Origin: Saprospiraceae bacterium
GTDB lineage: Bacteria; Bacteroidota; Bacteroidia; Chitinophagales; Saprospiraceae
Assembly: GCA_016716335.1 (NCBI GenBank)
Contig: JADJWN010000021.1
Location: 310,001 to 374,000, forward strand
Direction of reading: 5' to 3'
Length of the DNA stretch: 64,000 nucleotides
Both the position numbers and the translations under genes were made by a program. The notes beneath the pieces are model-generated. The model worked only from the letters and a program-made list of their open reading frames with translations. It ran no database searches and was not told where the DNA came from. Positions 8,593 to 17,906 of this stretch are shown one piece after another (position 1 is the stretch's first letter; each line of letters starts with the position of its first letter).

Positions 8593-8898
8593 TATCTGTA
8601 CGTTAGGATTTTATTAAGAATTTTCAAAAAAGAGCGCAAAATTACAATAATTATCTGTTTTACAGCAAATTAAAATTGTTAAATATTCGAAAAACACCAC
8701 GTTATTGAGTTTTCGATTTGCAGGACTCTACCCGCTTCGACACCAAAGCAATGGGTCATGAATAAAACTCCTGCAAAAAAAACCATTGTTATAATTATGC
8801 ATCAGTAAAAAAAGTTCAATTATTTTGCCAAATAGAAAATTTATTTTTTATTGCGGTCTTTTTCTACAAGGGCTGATTGGCCTGAATGCATAGTACAC
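8593..8898. other. Divergent promoter region rpoD / START-like gene
   Basis: These 306 AT-rich bases lie between two divergently read genes. On the minus side there is a good promoter for rpoD. On the plus side only a near-consensus TATTTTG (about 8821-8827) is seen. There is no sign of another gene. Confidence 0.5.
8637..8669 (-). promoter_or_regulatory. Putative rpoD promoter (TTTG-N21-TAATTTTG)
   Basis: On the minus strand TTTG (8666-8669) is followed after 21 bases by TAATTTTG (8637-8644), matching the Bacteroidota -33/-7 arrangement, about 45 bases before the rpoD start. Confidence 0.6.
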
Positions 8899-9279
8899 AT
8901 GAAAAGAGTCCAATTAGAGTTAGAATATATTTTCAGAGCTTCGCCAGCTATACTTTATGCGTTTATCACCACACCGGTATGTCTGGTACGATGGTATTGC
9001 GAAGAGGTGGATATTGCCAATGATGTGTACACTTTTTACTGGTCAGGTACCAAGGAACGGGCTTTTATGATTGATGATATAGAAGAAGAGCGGGTCAGAT
9101 TCCAATGGGAAAATGCTGAAAATGAGGACGAATACCTGGAATTCAGGATGTACAAATCGGACATCACCAATGAGACCATTCTGGAAATCACGGATTTTTG
9201 TGATGAGGATGAAGTGGACGAAATTAAAGATATCTGGAATAATCTGATGACTGAACTTCGCAAGGAATGTGGCGGTTGA
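8899..9279 (+). CDS. START-like domain protein
   Basis: The 126-residue protein MKRVQLELEYIFRASPAILY resembles the small START/SRPBCC-type proteins common in Bacteroidota, which have a helix-grip fold and probably bind a hydrophobic ligand. FITTPVCLVRWYCEEVD and EILEITDFCDEDE match that pattern; the C-terminal half is very acidic. An in-frame extension to 8851 exists, but the ATG at 8899 immediately precedes the conserved core. No ligand or partner can be inferred. Confidence 0.75.
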   Translation: MKRVQLELEYIFRASPAILYAFITTPVCLVRWYCEEVDIANDVYTFYWSGTKERAFMIDDIEEERVRFQWENAENEDEYLEFRMYKSDITNETILEITDFCDEDEVDEIKDIWNNLMTELRKECGG

Positions 9280-9325
9280 TTCTGTATATCCGCAATTTCT
9301 CGTCCCGAAACTTCATCTTTAAAAA

Positions 9326-9643
9326 GTGATCCGGGTCAGCCATATAGCAGTTGGCATTTTTATCATGCTTGGTTATCATGCATCCTCCCAGCATACTATT
9401 GCTCCCCTACCTAAAGAAAAATATATCCCTGTAGAGGAATTATTTCGGTTCGGAATTCAATTAATACCACGTACTGACGTCAAAAACCGGTATGGATTGT
9501 GTTCAAAAGACCCATTACCTTTATTCTGTAAAATCGAGCATGTCATAGAACAAAAATCCGGAATAGCATTTCGTTTCAGATTGGGAAATCTTCAGTATGT
9601 AAATATGCTGGAAAATAAAAAAAGTAATATATTTGCTGAATAA
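9326..9643 (+). CDS. Hypothetical small exported protein
   Basis: I do not recognise this 105-residue product. It begins with GTG at 9326 and has a hydrophobic segment (about residues 6-20, IAVGIFIMLGYHASSQ) that looks like a signal peptide ending at Ser-Gln. An ATG 13 codons further in (9365) would shorten the signal. The mature part is short and basic. It lies 12 bases before a lipoprotein gene and may be transcribed with it. Confidence 0.5.
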   Translation: MIRVSHIAVGIFIMLGYHASSQHTIAPLPKEKYIPVEELFRFGIQLIPRTDVKNRYGLCSKDPLPLFCKIEHVIEQKSGIAFRFRLGNLQYVNMLENKKSNIFAE

Positions 9644-9655
9644 AATCAACAATTT

Positions 9656-10261
9656 ATGACAACTGCCACCTTCAAAAATGCCAATTACCTTCTGATTTTT
9701 ATCCTGACCGCAGGACTCATTATTACAGGATGCAAAAAAGAGCCCGAAATAACCAAAGGCTGCACCGATAGTGTAGCGGACAATTTTAACTCCAGAGCCA
9801 CAGAGGATGACGGCAGTTGCACCTATCAGAAACGATTTCTTGGAGAATATGACGGTAATTTTATGTGTACGGATGCCTTTGCTACCGTATTCAACAGGGC
9901 AGACATCAGCATAACCGAAAGGTTGTCCAAGCAGGAAATCCAGATGACCATTCAGTCCACCATCGGCCCCCTTATCGTATTGGGAAAAATCATATCCAGG
10001 GAAGAAATCGAAATTGACCAGGTACTGGAGAATTTACCGGTCATCCCGAATGATATTTTCCCCGGAGCAGGCACTGAACCGGTGAGGTGCAGAGGAGAGG
10101 TCAAAACTTTGCTGAAAATCAGTACTGACAATAAAACATTGACCGGTGACATCAATCTGAAACTCACCAATACAGATCCGATCAATGTAGGAGGATTCCC
10201 GCTGCCTCCGGGCTTCCTCAATCTCTCAGACAAGTGTGGATTTGTTGGCAATAAGAAATAA
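9656..10261 (+). CDS. Hypothetical lipoprotein with a DDGSC motif
   Basis: The 201-residue protein has a signal peptide ending in the lipobox IITGC, so it should be a lipoprotein. Right after the cleavage site is KGCTDSVADNFNSRATED-DGSC, a short cysteine-bracketed module seen in many exported Bacteroidota proteins, often near the N terminus of lipoproteins. The rest looks like a beta-rich domain with three further cysteines. Its function is unknown. Confidence 0.75.
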   Translation: MTTATFKNANYLLIFILTAGLIITGCKKEPEITKGCTDSVADNFNSRATEDDGSCTYQKRFLGEYDGNFMCTDAFATVFNRADISITERLSKQEIQMTIQSTIGPLIVLGKIISREEIEIDQVLENLPVIPNDIFPGAGTEPVRCRGEVKTLLKISTDNKTLTGDINLKLTNTDPINVGGFPLPPGFLNLSDKCGFVGNKK

Positions 10262-10283
10262 ACGGTATTTATCTAAAGTCAAA

Positions 10284-11012
10284 TCAATACAGGTGAAATA
10301 AATCACCCACCCCGATATTCCTTCTGACGTTGAATGCTTCTGCGTATTCAAAGCCTGCATCCCTGCCATAGCTTTTATTTTTGGCCTTTATAAAATCCAG
10401 AAAAGAAGCAGAGGAAATAGGCGTTTCAGGCTCGGAAGAATCAGGGTCATAAAACTGAGAGCTGAATGTCAGGATCAGTTCCATTTTTTTGTCCATATAT
10501 CCGGAGATATCCACCACAAAATCAGCCGGAATATTCCTGTCCTGAATATAATGATACAGGGCCTTAGGCCGCCAGGGAAGCTGCTTTTCGCCACTATCAT
10601 CATAAGTGGTGATTTTTACCAAGCCTGCATAAAAACTTGCCTGCGCCACCAGTTCAGCAGCTCTGCCATGATCCGGGTGGCGATCAGATACGGCATTTGC
10701 CAGTATTAATCGGGGTTGATATTTTCTGATTATACGGATTACCGGCAGCAAATGCTCTTCATCCACTTTAAAGAAGCCATCTTTCATCCCGAGATTTTCT
10801 CTGAAAGCGGCCCCCATCTTTATCCTTGCATTCTCAGCCTCCCGCAGCCTTATCACATTATTACCCCTTGTGCCCAGTTCACCCTCTGTGAGGTCGCACA
10901 GACCTACTGTATATCCCAGATCTATGTGTCGTAGCAGGGTGCCTGAACAACTTAGTTCTACATCATCCGGATGCACCCCGAATGCCAGAATATCTACTGA
11001 TGTGTTATCCAT
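10284..11012 (-). CDS. bshB1: Bacillithiol biosynthesis deacetylase BshB1
   Basis: The 242-residue LmbE-family zinc hydrolase removes the acetyl group from GlcNAc-malate in bacillithiol synthesis. The zinc motif is FGVHPDDVELSCSGTL (HPDD at about 14-17) and the second histidine motif is SDRHPDHGRAAELV. DLTEGELGTRG, KIT-TYDDSG and the C-terminal YAEAFNVRRNIGVGDLF are typical of BshB1 rather than of generic LmbE proteins. The bshA and bshC partners are not in the window. Confidence 0.92.
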   Translation of the reverse strand: MDNTSVDILAFGVHPDDVELSCSGTLLRHIDLGYTVGLCDLTEGELGTRGNNVIRLREAENARIKMGAAFRENLGMKDGFFKVDEEHLLPVIRIIRKYQPRLILANAVSDRHPDHGRAAELVAQASFYAGLVKITTYDDSGEKQLPWRPKALYHYIQDRNIPADFVVDISGYMDKKMELILTFSSQFYDPDSSEPETPISSASFLDFIKAKNKSYGRDAGFEYAEAFNVRRNIGVGDLFHLY

Positions 11013-11090
11013 TTTAATAAAAAATTACATTGAAAAGTGAACAACAAACATCCACACAATTTAGTTGTTGCAACAAATAATCGTAAAAAT

Positions 11091-12169
11091 TTACCACCTC
11101 AATAACACACTGCCCCAGGTAAATCCGCTGCCGAATGCAGCCAGACAAATCAGATCTCCTTCTTTTACACGGCCATTTTCATAGGCTTCGTTGAGGGCAA
11201 TGGGAATGGAAGCTGCGGTGGTATTGCCGTATTTCTGGATATTGTTCACCACTTTCTCATCAGGCAGACGAAGCACTTTCTGCACAAACTGACTAATCCT
11301 CAGATTGGCCTGATGTGGTACCAATAAATCAATATCCTGGGGAGTAAGCCCTGTCGCCTTGAGTGCTTCATGTATGACCTCCGGAAACTTGGTCACTGCT
11401 GTTTTGAATACCAACTGACCATTCATGTAAGGAGCCAGCAAATTGTCATCCAGCATTTTCTGAGTGACAAACAAGCCGCCGGGTAGATCCGAATCGGGAT
11501 ATCCAAATTTTTCAACTCCCAGATGGTAACCACCATGAGACCCTGGATTTATCATAGCCAACTCTTCCGCATGTGTACCGTCTGCGTGCAGATGAGACGT
11601 GAGAATACCCTGCCCTTCCTTATCCGTAGGCTGCAGCACTACGGCTCCCGCCCCATCCCCGAAAATAACCGTCACAGCCCTGCCCTCATCCGAAAAATCC
11701 AGTCCCATAGAGTGCATTTCTGCTCCTACAAGCAGGATGTTTTTGTACATACCGGATTTGATAAACTGATCTGCAATCGACAAACCATAGACAAAACCCG
11801 AACACTGGTTTCTGATGTCCAGAGCTCCCGCCTCTTTGTGGGTAATCTGCCCATCGCCCTCTGCAGTAAGACCCCACAACCCGGAAAATAATAATCAGGG
11901 CTCAAGGTAGCAAATATGATAAAATCAATGTCTTCTTTGGAAATACCGGCACGCTGTATGGCAATTTCAGCAGCTTTTACACCTAAGGTGGTGGTGGTTT
12001 CCTTGTGTTTGGTGGCATACCTTCTTTCTTCTATTCCCGTACGCTCCCGTATCCATTCATCTGAAGTATCCATGTACTTAGTCAACTCATGATTGGTCAC
12101 CACTCTCTCCAGAGTGTATGCACCGATTCCTGCAATTTTTGTTCTGATTTGGGTCATCTGGACAGGCAT
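11091..12169 (-). CDS. fabH: 3-oxoacyl-ACP synthase III (frameshifted)
   Basis: FabH starts type II fatty acid synthesis by condensing acyl-CoA with malonyl-ACP. The N-terminal part has RERTGIEERRYA. The C-terminal part has the nucleophile in DIRNQCSGFVYGLS, VPHQANLRI with the active-site histidine, and NNIQKYGNTTAASIPIAL with the asparagine. The two halves are in different frames; the best join is one extra base in the T run at 11835-11837 (AAA on the coding strand), giving LPTK-EAGALDIRNQC. Either M1 (12169) or M5 (12157) could be the start; the repaired length is 355-359 residues, slightly longer than usual. This is the second KASIII gene of the window. Confidence 0.9.
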
Positions 12170-12179
12170 TTTATTTACA

Positions 12180-12187
12180 CAAAGTTA
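12180..12187 (-). promoter_or_regulatory. Putative -7 box for fabH
   Basis: TAACTTTG on the minus strand matches TAnnTTTG, 10 bases upstream of the first fabH ATG, which favours the second start at 12157. Confidence 0.4.
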
Positions 12188-12245
12188 AAAAATATTGACA
12201 ATTAGAGAGATTTGAAATGAAATGAATAAATGTACCGACCAGCAG

Positions 12246-12818
12246 TCATTTGGGTCTCAAGACAGCAGTGGCTTCAGGAAAGAAAATCCTGAAATTTTCT
12301 GAAAACTCTTGGTAGAACCGTTGCAGATCCTGGTGTGCATGTGGTATATTATTGTCAAACCGGGCTCTTCTGGCCAGAAAGTGCAGGGTTTTGACCAACC
12401 GTTCTTCACTACTGCAACTCAATAGGAAATCATCAGCTATCATTCGTGGTGCCAATGAACGGAGCTTTTCGGGTAAAATGGTGTAATAATGCTCCAGAAC
12501 ATGGTATATGCTGTCAGCAAATTGTCGGAGAGGGACTTCATGATATTCATGCCAGTGACGGCTCAAAAAATAATCCAGAAAAATATCTGTAACCACCGGG
12601 GCATACTTTTTTTGAGTCTCTCTCAAGCGGGCATTGAATAATGAGATCACGGGATGATTGTCCGTAAAGTGATCAATCTCCCGGTGAAGTAAAATCCCGG
12701 CTCTGACCTTTTCTGAAAAGAATACAGTCTGTGCGTTACTTACAAAATCGGCAATATAATTACCTGCGATGATATCCGGATCCTCTCCGGACAAAAACAT
12801 ATGTGCCAGGAAATTCAA
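12246..12818 (-). CDS. ACP phosphodiesterase family protein (DUF479)
   Basis: The 190-residue protein starts NFLAHMFLSG, the invariant opening of the AcpH/DUF479 family, HD-like enzymes that release the 4'-phosphopantetheine arm from acyl carrier protein. Metal-binding candidates are LLHREIDHFTDNHP and VVTDIFLDYFLSRHW. The start is TTG at 12818, directly touching the smc stop codon (TAATTG), so translation is probably coupled to smc. Whether Bacteroidota members have this activity is not established by sequence alone. Confidence 0.85.
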   Translation of the reverse strand: MNFLAHMFLSGEDPDIIAGNYIADFVSNAQTVFFSEKVRAGILLHREIDHFTDNHPVISLFNARLRETQKKYAPVVTDIFLDYFLSRHWHEYHEVPLRQFADSIYHVLEHYYTILPEKLRSLAPRMIADDFLLSCSSEERLVKTLHFLARRARFDNNIPHAHQDLQRFYQEFSENFRIFFPEATAVLRPK

Positions 12819-15800
12819 TTAAATATCGGTGCCATTGACTGTTTCGAGAATAGGCTCATGCCTGAACGAACGGAAATCCACCGCACTGACGCTTGATACT
12901 CCGGGTTCGTCCATATACACACCGTACAATATATCCACCTCTGCCATAGTGGCTTTATTGTGTGTGACGATAATAAACTGAGAATCCTTACTGAAAGTCT
13001 TGATGATATTGTTGAACTTCTGAATATTGGCATCATCCAGCGGCGCATCCACTTCATCAAATATGCAGAAAGGTGCCGGCTTGAGCAGATACAATGCAAA
13101 AAGCAAAGCTGTGGCAGTGAGTGTTTTTTCTCCTCCCGACAACTGTGAGAGCGATTTAGGCTTTTTACCTTTGGGTTTGGCAATGATTTCTATCTCAGAC
13201 TCCAGGGGATTAGCAGGATCGAGCAATACCAGATCACAGGTGTCATCTTCCGTAAAAAGACTTCTGAATACCTTGATGAAATTTTCCCTTACCTTTCCGA
13301 ATGCCTCTGTAAACTTTTGGGTAGCAGTATTTTCGATCTCTTTTATCGTATCTTCAAGAGAATTTCTGGCATCCAGAATATCCTGACGCTGTGTCTGTAT
13401 CACCGTGAATCTCTCATGCATCTCATTGTATGCTTCAAGCGCCATGGGATTGATCTCCCCGAAGGTCTGCAGCTTGTTTCTCAATTTTCGACCTCCTGCC
13501 CAAGCAATTTCCAGATCCTCAATGGGCTCAGGTTCTGCATTTATGATATCATTAATCTGAATATCAAACTCTATTTTCAGCCTCTCCCCTACTGCATTGA
13601 TTCTGAACTTGCACTCAGTGAATTTATCCTTGAGTTGCTGGATTTGATTTTGTACCAGATTCTGCAATCTGGTCAATTGCCTTATTTTTTCCTCCAGTTC
13701 ATTGATGACTGCCCGAGCCTGAAAGTAAGACTGCTCTGCTTCACTCAAGGTGCTTTGATAGCCTTCTTTCTCGGTGTAGAGATTTTTTAGTTGCTCCTCC
13801 ATCTGTATGACCTGATCACTGAGGTCAATCATTTGTTTTTCTTCGGAAGCAATGCGAAGTTTACTCTGAGATATTTTGGCTTCAATTTCCTTTGATCTGC
13901 TGTGCTTGAAGTCGAGGTCTCTGCTGAGATTTTCAAGTAGATTCTGATGTCTGATCAAACGGATGTTTTCAGTATTAAAAGCTTCCGTACATTCTGTCAT
14001 CTTTCGGTATAACGCATTGATATGCTGATCATCTGAGGTGATACTGCCACTTATTTCCTGGATCTGATGCAATATGCCTGTATTTTCTTCACGCAATTTT
14101 TCAATCTGGCCGGACTTTAGTTTTATCTGTTCGTTGTTGGAAGATATCTTATCCTCCATTTCTTTGCGCAATTTTTCAAAATTGTCCAGCTGAAGCGTCA
14201 GTTTCATTGCCGACTGCTGCAATTTTGCCAGTTCTGCATTCAGACTATCAATGTCTTTTTGCATATCGGCTGCCCTGATCTGTTGGATACGTTGCTGCAG
14301 GGAGAGCATATCAGCCTCAGCTTTCAGTTTAGCTTTGGTCAGCTTTTCAATATCAACCGCAAGTTTTTCCAGATTCTGTTTCCGGCCTATTCTTTTACCT
14401 TCAAATAGCCCAACCGAACCTCCGGAAAAGCTCAGTCTTGTCTTCTGAAAAGTACCTGAAGCAGATATATATACGATATCCTCATTTAATGATTCGACGG
14501 GTCTGAAAGTGTCCAATTCTTCCTCTGTAAGATATACATCGTGGAGAAGCCATTTTACAAGCGGCAGGTATTTGTCCTGCGTCTTTATCACCTCAAGGGC
14601 AGATTTTATCCCGGAATCTGCATGCGGCCCGGTCTTTACATCCGGCACTTTGTTTAACAAAAAGAAATTGGCTTTACCATGCTGGCCGTCACGAAGCAGT
14701 TTGATGGCTGCCTTCGCTTCCACTTCATCGGAGACCACAAAGTAATTCAAATACTGCTCAAGATACTGTTCGATCGCTGTCCTGTACCGGTCTTCCACCT
14801 GAATGACATCAGACAGCAGTACTGCGTTTTTATTCCAGTTTTCACCCAGAAATTTAACTGACTCCGGAAAACCTTCATAATTTTCCACCATACTCTTCAG
14901 GAGATCATGTTCGTGTTGCCTTGCATCCAGCCTTCTGTGTATATCTTTGAGTTTATCGGACAGTGCTTCCTTTTCGGATTCCAACTGTCTTAATGTCTGC
15001 TTTCGGTCTTCTTCCCTTGTATTGAACGCATCCAGTTGAGCCTTTACCCTGACAATTTCCTTTTCAGTATATGCCGATGATGATTTTAAGTCCGCCACAG
15101 CCTGCTTTCTGTTTTCGAAATCCTCAGACATTCTTTGATTCTCCTTATTGAGGTTGTCAATGGTATTCTGCAGAATTGCCGTGGATTTTTCATTGTCAAA
15201 TATCAGGCGGTCCAGACTTTGCTTTTTCAGCTGAAACTGATCAAATGATTGCTTTGCGGCATTGTATTCAGACTTTGCCTGATTATATGCAGTTTCAGTC
15301 AGTCTGAATTGATCCTTCATCTGATGCTCTGTCATTTGTTCGGCAAGGATGCGTTCTTGCAGAGCTTCTGTTTCAGAAAGGAGTTTCTTCAATTCACCGG
15401 AATCTGACTCTATCTGAATTTTAAGATTATGCAGTGTCTGCTGTTTGAACCCAATGTTTTGCCTGGTAAGATTTTTCTCATTTTCAATATTCCTGATATT
15501 GCTGACAAGTTCAGCGAGGCTTTTTTGTTTCTGACTTACCTCTTCCTCCTTGTCCACATGCTTCTTTTTTTCCTTTTCCAGTGCAGCATGCAGGGTGTAC
15601 AGCTCTGCATCCATGGATTTGTATTTATCCTGCTCCTGACGTATCTGCTCTGAGGTTTGCTTGTATTCCTCCTTCAATGACTGGATAGAGTGTATGGCAT
15701 ATGTAATGCTCAGATTTTTATATTGCTCTCGGAGCTCATTGTACTTTTTTGTTCTTTTTGCCTGTTTTTCAAGCACTTTGAGATTAGAGTCTATTTCAAA

Positions 15801-16385
15801 AAGCAGATCCTCTACCCTGTTAAGGTCTTCTTCGGCACTCTTCAGCTTGTTTAACGTTTCCCTTTTCCGTATTTTGAATTTGGATATTCCGGCCGCCTGC
15901 TCAAACATACGTCTCCTTGCATTCTCTTTGTCTGCAAGTATGTCATCCACCATACCCAGGACTATGATCGCATAGGAATTGGAACCAATACCGGTATCCA
16001 TAAACAAGGTGTTGATATCCTTGAGCCTGCAAATCACATTGTTAATCCTGTACTCTGACTCCCCGTTTCGGTACAGAATTCTGGATATAGTGACCGTGTT
16101 GTATTCGACAGGAAGTATATGCCTGTTGTTTTCGAATGTCAGGGATACGATGGCTGCAGCGGCCTCTTTCCTTTTCTTTGTGCCGTTAAATATGACATCA
16201 GACATGGACTCAAGACGGAGATCCTTACCTTTCTGCTCTCCCAAGACCCATCTTATTGCATCTACAATATTGGACTTACCCGAACCATTGGGCCCCACTA
16301 CTCCGATGACATCATCATTAAAATGCAGAATCGTTTCGTTGGCGAAACTTTTAAACCCCTTGATATATAAACTCTGTAATCTCAT
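12819..16385 (-). CDS. smc: Chromosome segregation protein SMC
   Basis: The 1188-residue protein is the full-length bacterial condensin ATPase. It has Walker A VVGPNGSGKSNIVDAIRWVLG at about 30-50, long coiled coils (about 170-500 and 670-1020), a hinge at about 510-660 with ENYEGFPESVKFLG, and the C-terminal head with signature LSQLSGGEKTLTATALLFA and Walker B PFCIFDEVDAPLDDANI. It organises and separates chromosomes with ScpA and ScpB, which are not nearby. The sequence is free of frameshifts. It is followed without a gap by the ACP phosphodiesterase-like gene. Confidence 0.97.
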   Translation of the reverse strand: MRLQSLYIKGFKSFANETILHFNDDVIGVVGPNGSGKSNIVDAIRWVLGEQKGKDLRLESMSDVIFNGTKKRKEAAAAIVSLTFENNRHILPVEYNTVTISRILYRNGESEYRINNVICRLKDINTLFMDTGIGSNSYAIIVLGMVDDILADKENARRRMFEQAAGISKFKIRKRETLNKLKSAEEDLNRVEDLLFEIDSNLKVLEKQAKRTKKYNELREQYKNLSITYAIHSIQSLKEEYKQTSEQIRQEQDKYKSMDAELYTLHAALEKEKKKHVDKEEEVSQKQKSLAELVSNIRNIENEKNLTRQNIGFKQQTLHNLKIQIESDSGELKKLLSETEALQERILAEQMTEHQMKDQFRLTETAYNQAKSEYNAAKQSFDQFQLKKQSLDRLIFDNEKSTAILQNTIDNLNKENQRMSEDFENRKQAVADLKSSSAYTEKEIVRVKAQLDAFNTREEDRKQTLRQLESEKEALSDKLKDIHRRLDARQHEHDLLKSMVENYEGFPESVKFLGENWNKNAVLLSDVIQVEDRYRTAIEQYLEQYLNYFVVSDEVEAKAAIKLLRDGQHGKANFFLLNKVPDVKTGPHADSGIKSALEVIKTQDKYLPLVKWLLHDVYLTEEELDTFRPVESLNEDIVYISASGTFQKTRLSFSGGSVGLFEGKRIGRKQNLEKLAVDIEKLTKAKLKAEADMLSLQQRIQQIRAADMQKDIDSLNAELAKLQQSAMKLTLQLDNFEKLRKEMEDKISSNNEQIKLKSGQIEKLREENTGILHQIQEISGSITSDDQHINALYRKMTECTEAFNTENIRLIRHQNLLENLSRDLDFKHSRSKEIEAKISQSKLRIASEEKQMIDLSDQVIQMEEQLKNLYTEKEGYQSTLSEAEQSYFQARAVINELEEKIRQLTRLQNLVQNQIQQLKDKFTECKFRINAVGERLKIEFDIQINDIINAEPEPIEDLEIAWAGGRKLRNKLQTFGEINPMALEAYNEMHERFTVIQTQRQDILDARNSLEDTIKEIENTATQKFTEAFGKVRENFIKVFRSLFTEDDTCDLVLLDPANPLESEIEIIAKPKGKKPKSLSQLSGGEKTLTATALLFALYLLKPAPFCIFDEVDAPLDDANIQKFNNIIKTFSKDSQFIIVTHNKATMAEVDILYGVYMDEPGVSSVSAVDFRSFRHEPILETVNGTDI

Positions 16386-16392
16386 AAGGGCA

Positions 16393-16400
16393 CAAAGATA
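16393..16400 (-). promoter_or_regulatory. Putative -7 box for smc
   Basis: TATCTTTG on the minus strand matches TAnnTTTG and lies 7 bases before the smc ATG, implying a very short leader. Confidence 0.45.
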
Positions 16401-16609
16401 ATACCGTCAGTGATATATATGTATTGCCCTGATTTCATGTAATATACACAATGTTTCCACAAAGTGTGCTTAGCTTAAAGCAAGACAAAACCAATCCCGA
16501 AAATGTGTCCCTAATTGCCCTGCCATACATTAAAAAGATAAAAAATGAACGGTTTGTTGGCAAATCAGCCTTATACATCGCTTCAAACCACAGGAAATTT
16601 GAACTTTTT

Positions 16610-16640
16610 TTTGTTTAAAATGATTTATGGAATATTTTTG
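16610..16640 (+). promoter_or_regulatory. Promoter with both -33 and -7 boxes (TTTG-N19-TATTTTTG)
   Basis: TTTG at 16610-16613 and TATTTTTG at 16633-16640 are separated by 19 bases, the textbook spacing for Bacteroidota. The ATG of the DksA-like gene is 23 bases downstream. Confidence 0.7.
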
Positions 16641-16663
16641 CACGAATTTTAAAAAATTATTAT

Positions 16664-17386
16664 ATGTCCGAACAGACTAACGTAACCACAAGGTACAGTG
16701 ACGAAGACCTGAAGGAATTCAAGGAATTGATTGAATCCAAACTGGCCAAAGCTCAGGAACAGTATAACAGTTTGAGAGAACAGCTGAAGGATATAACCGA
16801 GAACAACAACGATGACTTTGCCAAAGACATCACCGACTTCTCCTCTCTGCAGTCTGAGGTGGAAATGCTGAATAATATGGCAAACCATCAACGCAAATAC
16901 ATTCAGGATCTGGAAAATGCACTCATCCGAATCAATAATAAGTCTTACGGCATCTGTATAGTGACCGGTGAGTTGATCGACAAGAAAAGACTGATGGCAG
17001 TGCCTACTACTACCAAATCTGTAACTGCCAAAACTCAGGCAGAAATGAAGGATGTGATGCAGGTACCCAAAGAAAAAATGAGAGGTTTTGACGACATCGA
17101 AGAGGATGAAGAAAAATCAAGGCCGGCTATAAAGTCAGAGCCTAAAAAACCCGTCATTATCACTAAGGTGATCAAAAAGGCGGGCACTGCCAAAGCTGCA
17201 GATCCACTGGATGATGAAGATCTGGACAAAATATTCTCAGAACTGGATGTGATCAAGGAACTGGATGAGTCAGAACTTCACATCGAAGATGATGAAGATG
17301 ATACTTTCTCATCAGTAGATGATGATGAGGATCTCGATATGATTGCTGATGATGAGGGAGATGATTATGATGATGAGGATATGTAA
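16664..17386 (+). CDS. TraR/DksA-family protein with acidic C-terminal tail
   Basis: The first 125 of 240 residues match the TraR/DksA-type proteins of Bacteroidota: TRYSDEDLKEFKELIESKL, a helical hairpin, then KYIQDLENALIRINNKSYGIC and VTGELIDKKRLMAVP. DksA relatives bind the RNA polymerase secondary channel. Only one cysteine (GIC) of the four-cysteine zinc finger is present. After a lysine-rich linker the protein carries a long extra tail in which 32 of the last 58 residues are Asp or Glu; the family in Bacteroidota usually ends near residue 126. The tail may mimic nucleic acid or bind basic proteins, which is inference. Confidence 0.85.
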   Translation: MSEQTNVTTRYSDEDLKEFKELIESKLAKAQEQYNSLREQLKDITENNNDDFAKDITDFSSLQSEVEMLNNMANHQRKYIQDLENALIRINNKSYGICIVTGELIDKKRLMAVPTTTKSVTAKTQAEMKDVMQVPKEKMRGFDDIEEDEEKSRPAIKSEPKKPVIITKVIKKAGTAKAADPLDDEDLDKIFSELDVIKELDESELHIEDDEDDTFSSVDDDEDLDMIADDEGDDYDDEDM

Positions 17387-17410
17387 TCCATTACGCACCG
17401 TATAAAATAA

Positions 17411-17447
17411 AAGCCGTTGAGAGCAATCCAGCTTCAACGGCTTTTTT
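17411..17447 (+). terminator. Terminator after the DksA-like gene
   Basis: AAGCCGTTGA (17411-17420) and TCAACGGCTT (17434-17443) form a perfect 10-bp stem followed by a T-run. Confidence 0.85.
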
Positions 17448-17512
17448 ATTCCTGGTAAAACAGTAAAAAGGTCAGTGTAACATAAATTACAAATAATCCG
17501 ACAGGACTGCTG

Positions 17513-17520
17513 TAATTTTG
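17513..17520 (+). promoter_or_regulatory. Putative -7 box for thioredoxin
   Basis: TAATTTTG matches TAnnTTTG, 24 bases before the thioredoxin ATG; no clear -33 box. Confidence 0.45.
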
Positions 17521-17544
17521 CAACGTAAATCAACATTTAAACAC

Positions 17545-17845
17545 ATGAAATACAATGATATAATCAACAGCGACCAACCGGTTTTGGTAGATTTTTCAGC
17601 AGAGTGGTGTGGCCCTTGTAAGGCAATGACGCCTATACTTCAAAAAATTAGCCTCCAAGGTGGAAGGCAAGGCCAAAATCATAAAAATTGATGTGGATAA
17701 AAATCCGGCACTGGCCCAAAAGATGAACATCATGGGTGTACCGACTTTTGTCCTCTACAAAAAAGGTAAAATCCTCTGGAGACAGTCCGGTATGCAATCT
17801 TTGAATCAGCTGGAACACCTGATTGAGGATGCAATGAATAAGTAA
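17545..17845 (+). CDS. Thioredoxin (frameshifted)
   Basis: A small thioredoxin, MKYNDIINSDQPVLVDFSAE, with the redox site WCGPC at about residues 22-26, the cis-proline in IMGVPTFVLYKKG and the C-terminal helix LNQLEHLIEDAM. The frame breaks in a run of six A at 17642-17647; with five A the chain reads TPILQKLASKVEGKAKIIKIDVDKN and continues to 17845, giving 99 residues, about normal for the family. An inserted A is the likely cause. It reduces protein disulfides in the cytoplasm; its specific partners are not evident. Confidence 0.9.
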
Positions 17846-17888
17846 AACAAAATCCGGCATGACATTTTAATTGCATACTTGCAGTAAG

Positions 17889-17896
17889 TATCTTTG
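17889..17896 (+). promoter_or_regulatory. Putative -7 box for the DinB-like gene
   Basis: TATCTTTG matches TAnnTTTG, 10 bases before the ATG, with TTTT at 17865-17868 as a possible degenerate -33 box at about the right distance. Confidence 0.45.
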
Positions 17897-17906
17897 CTGA
17901 AAAGTC

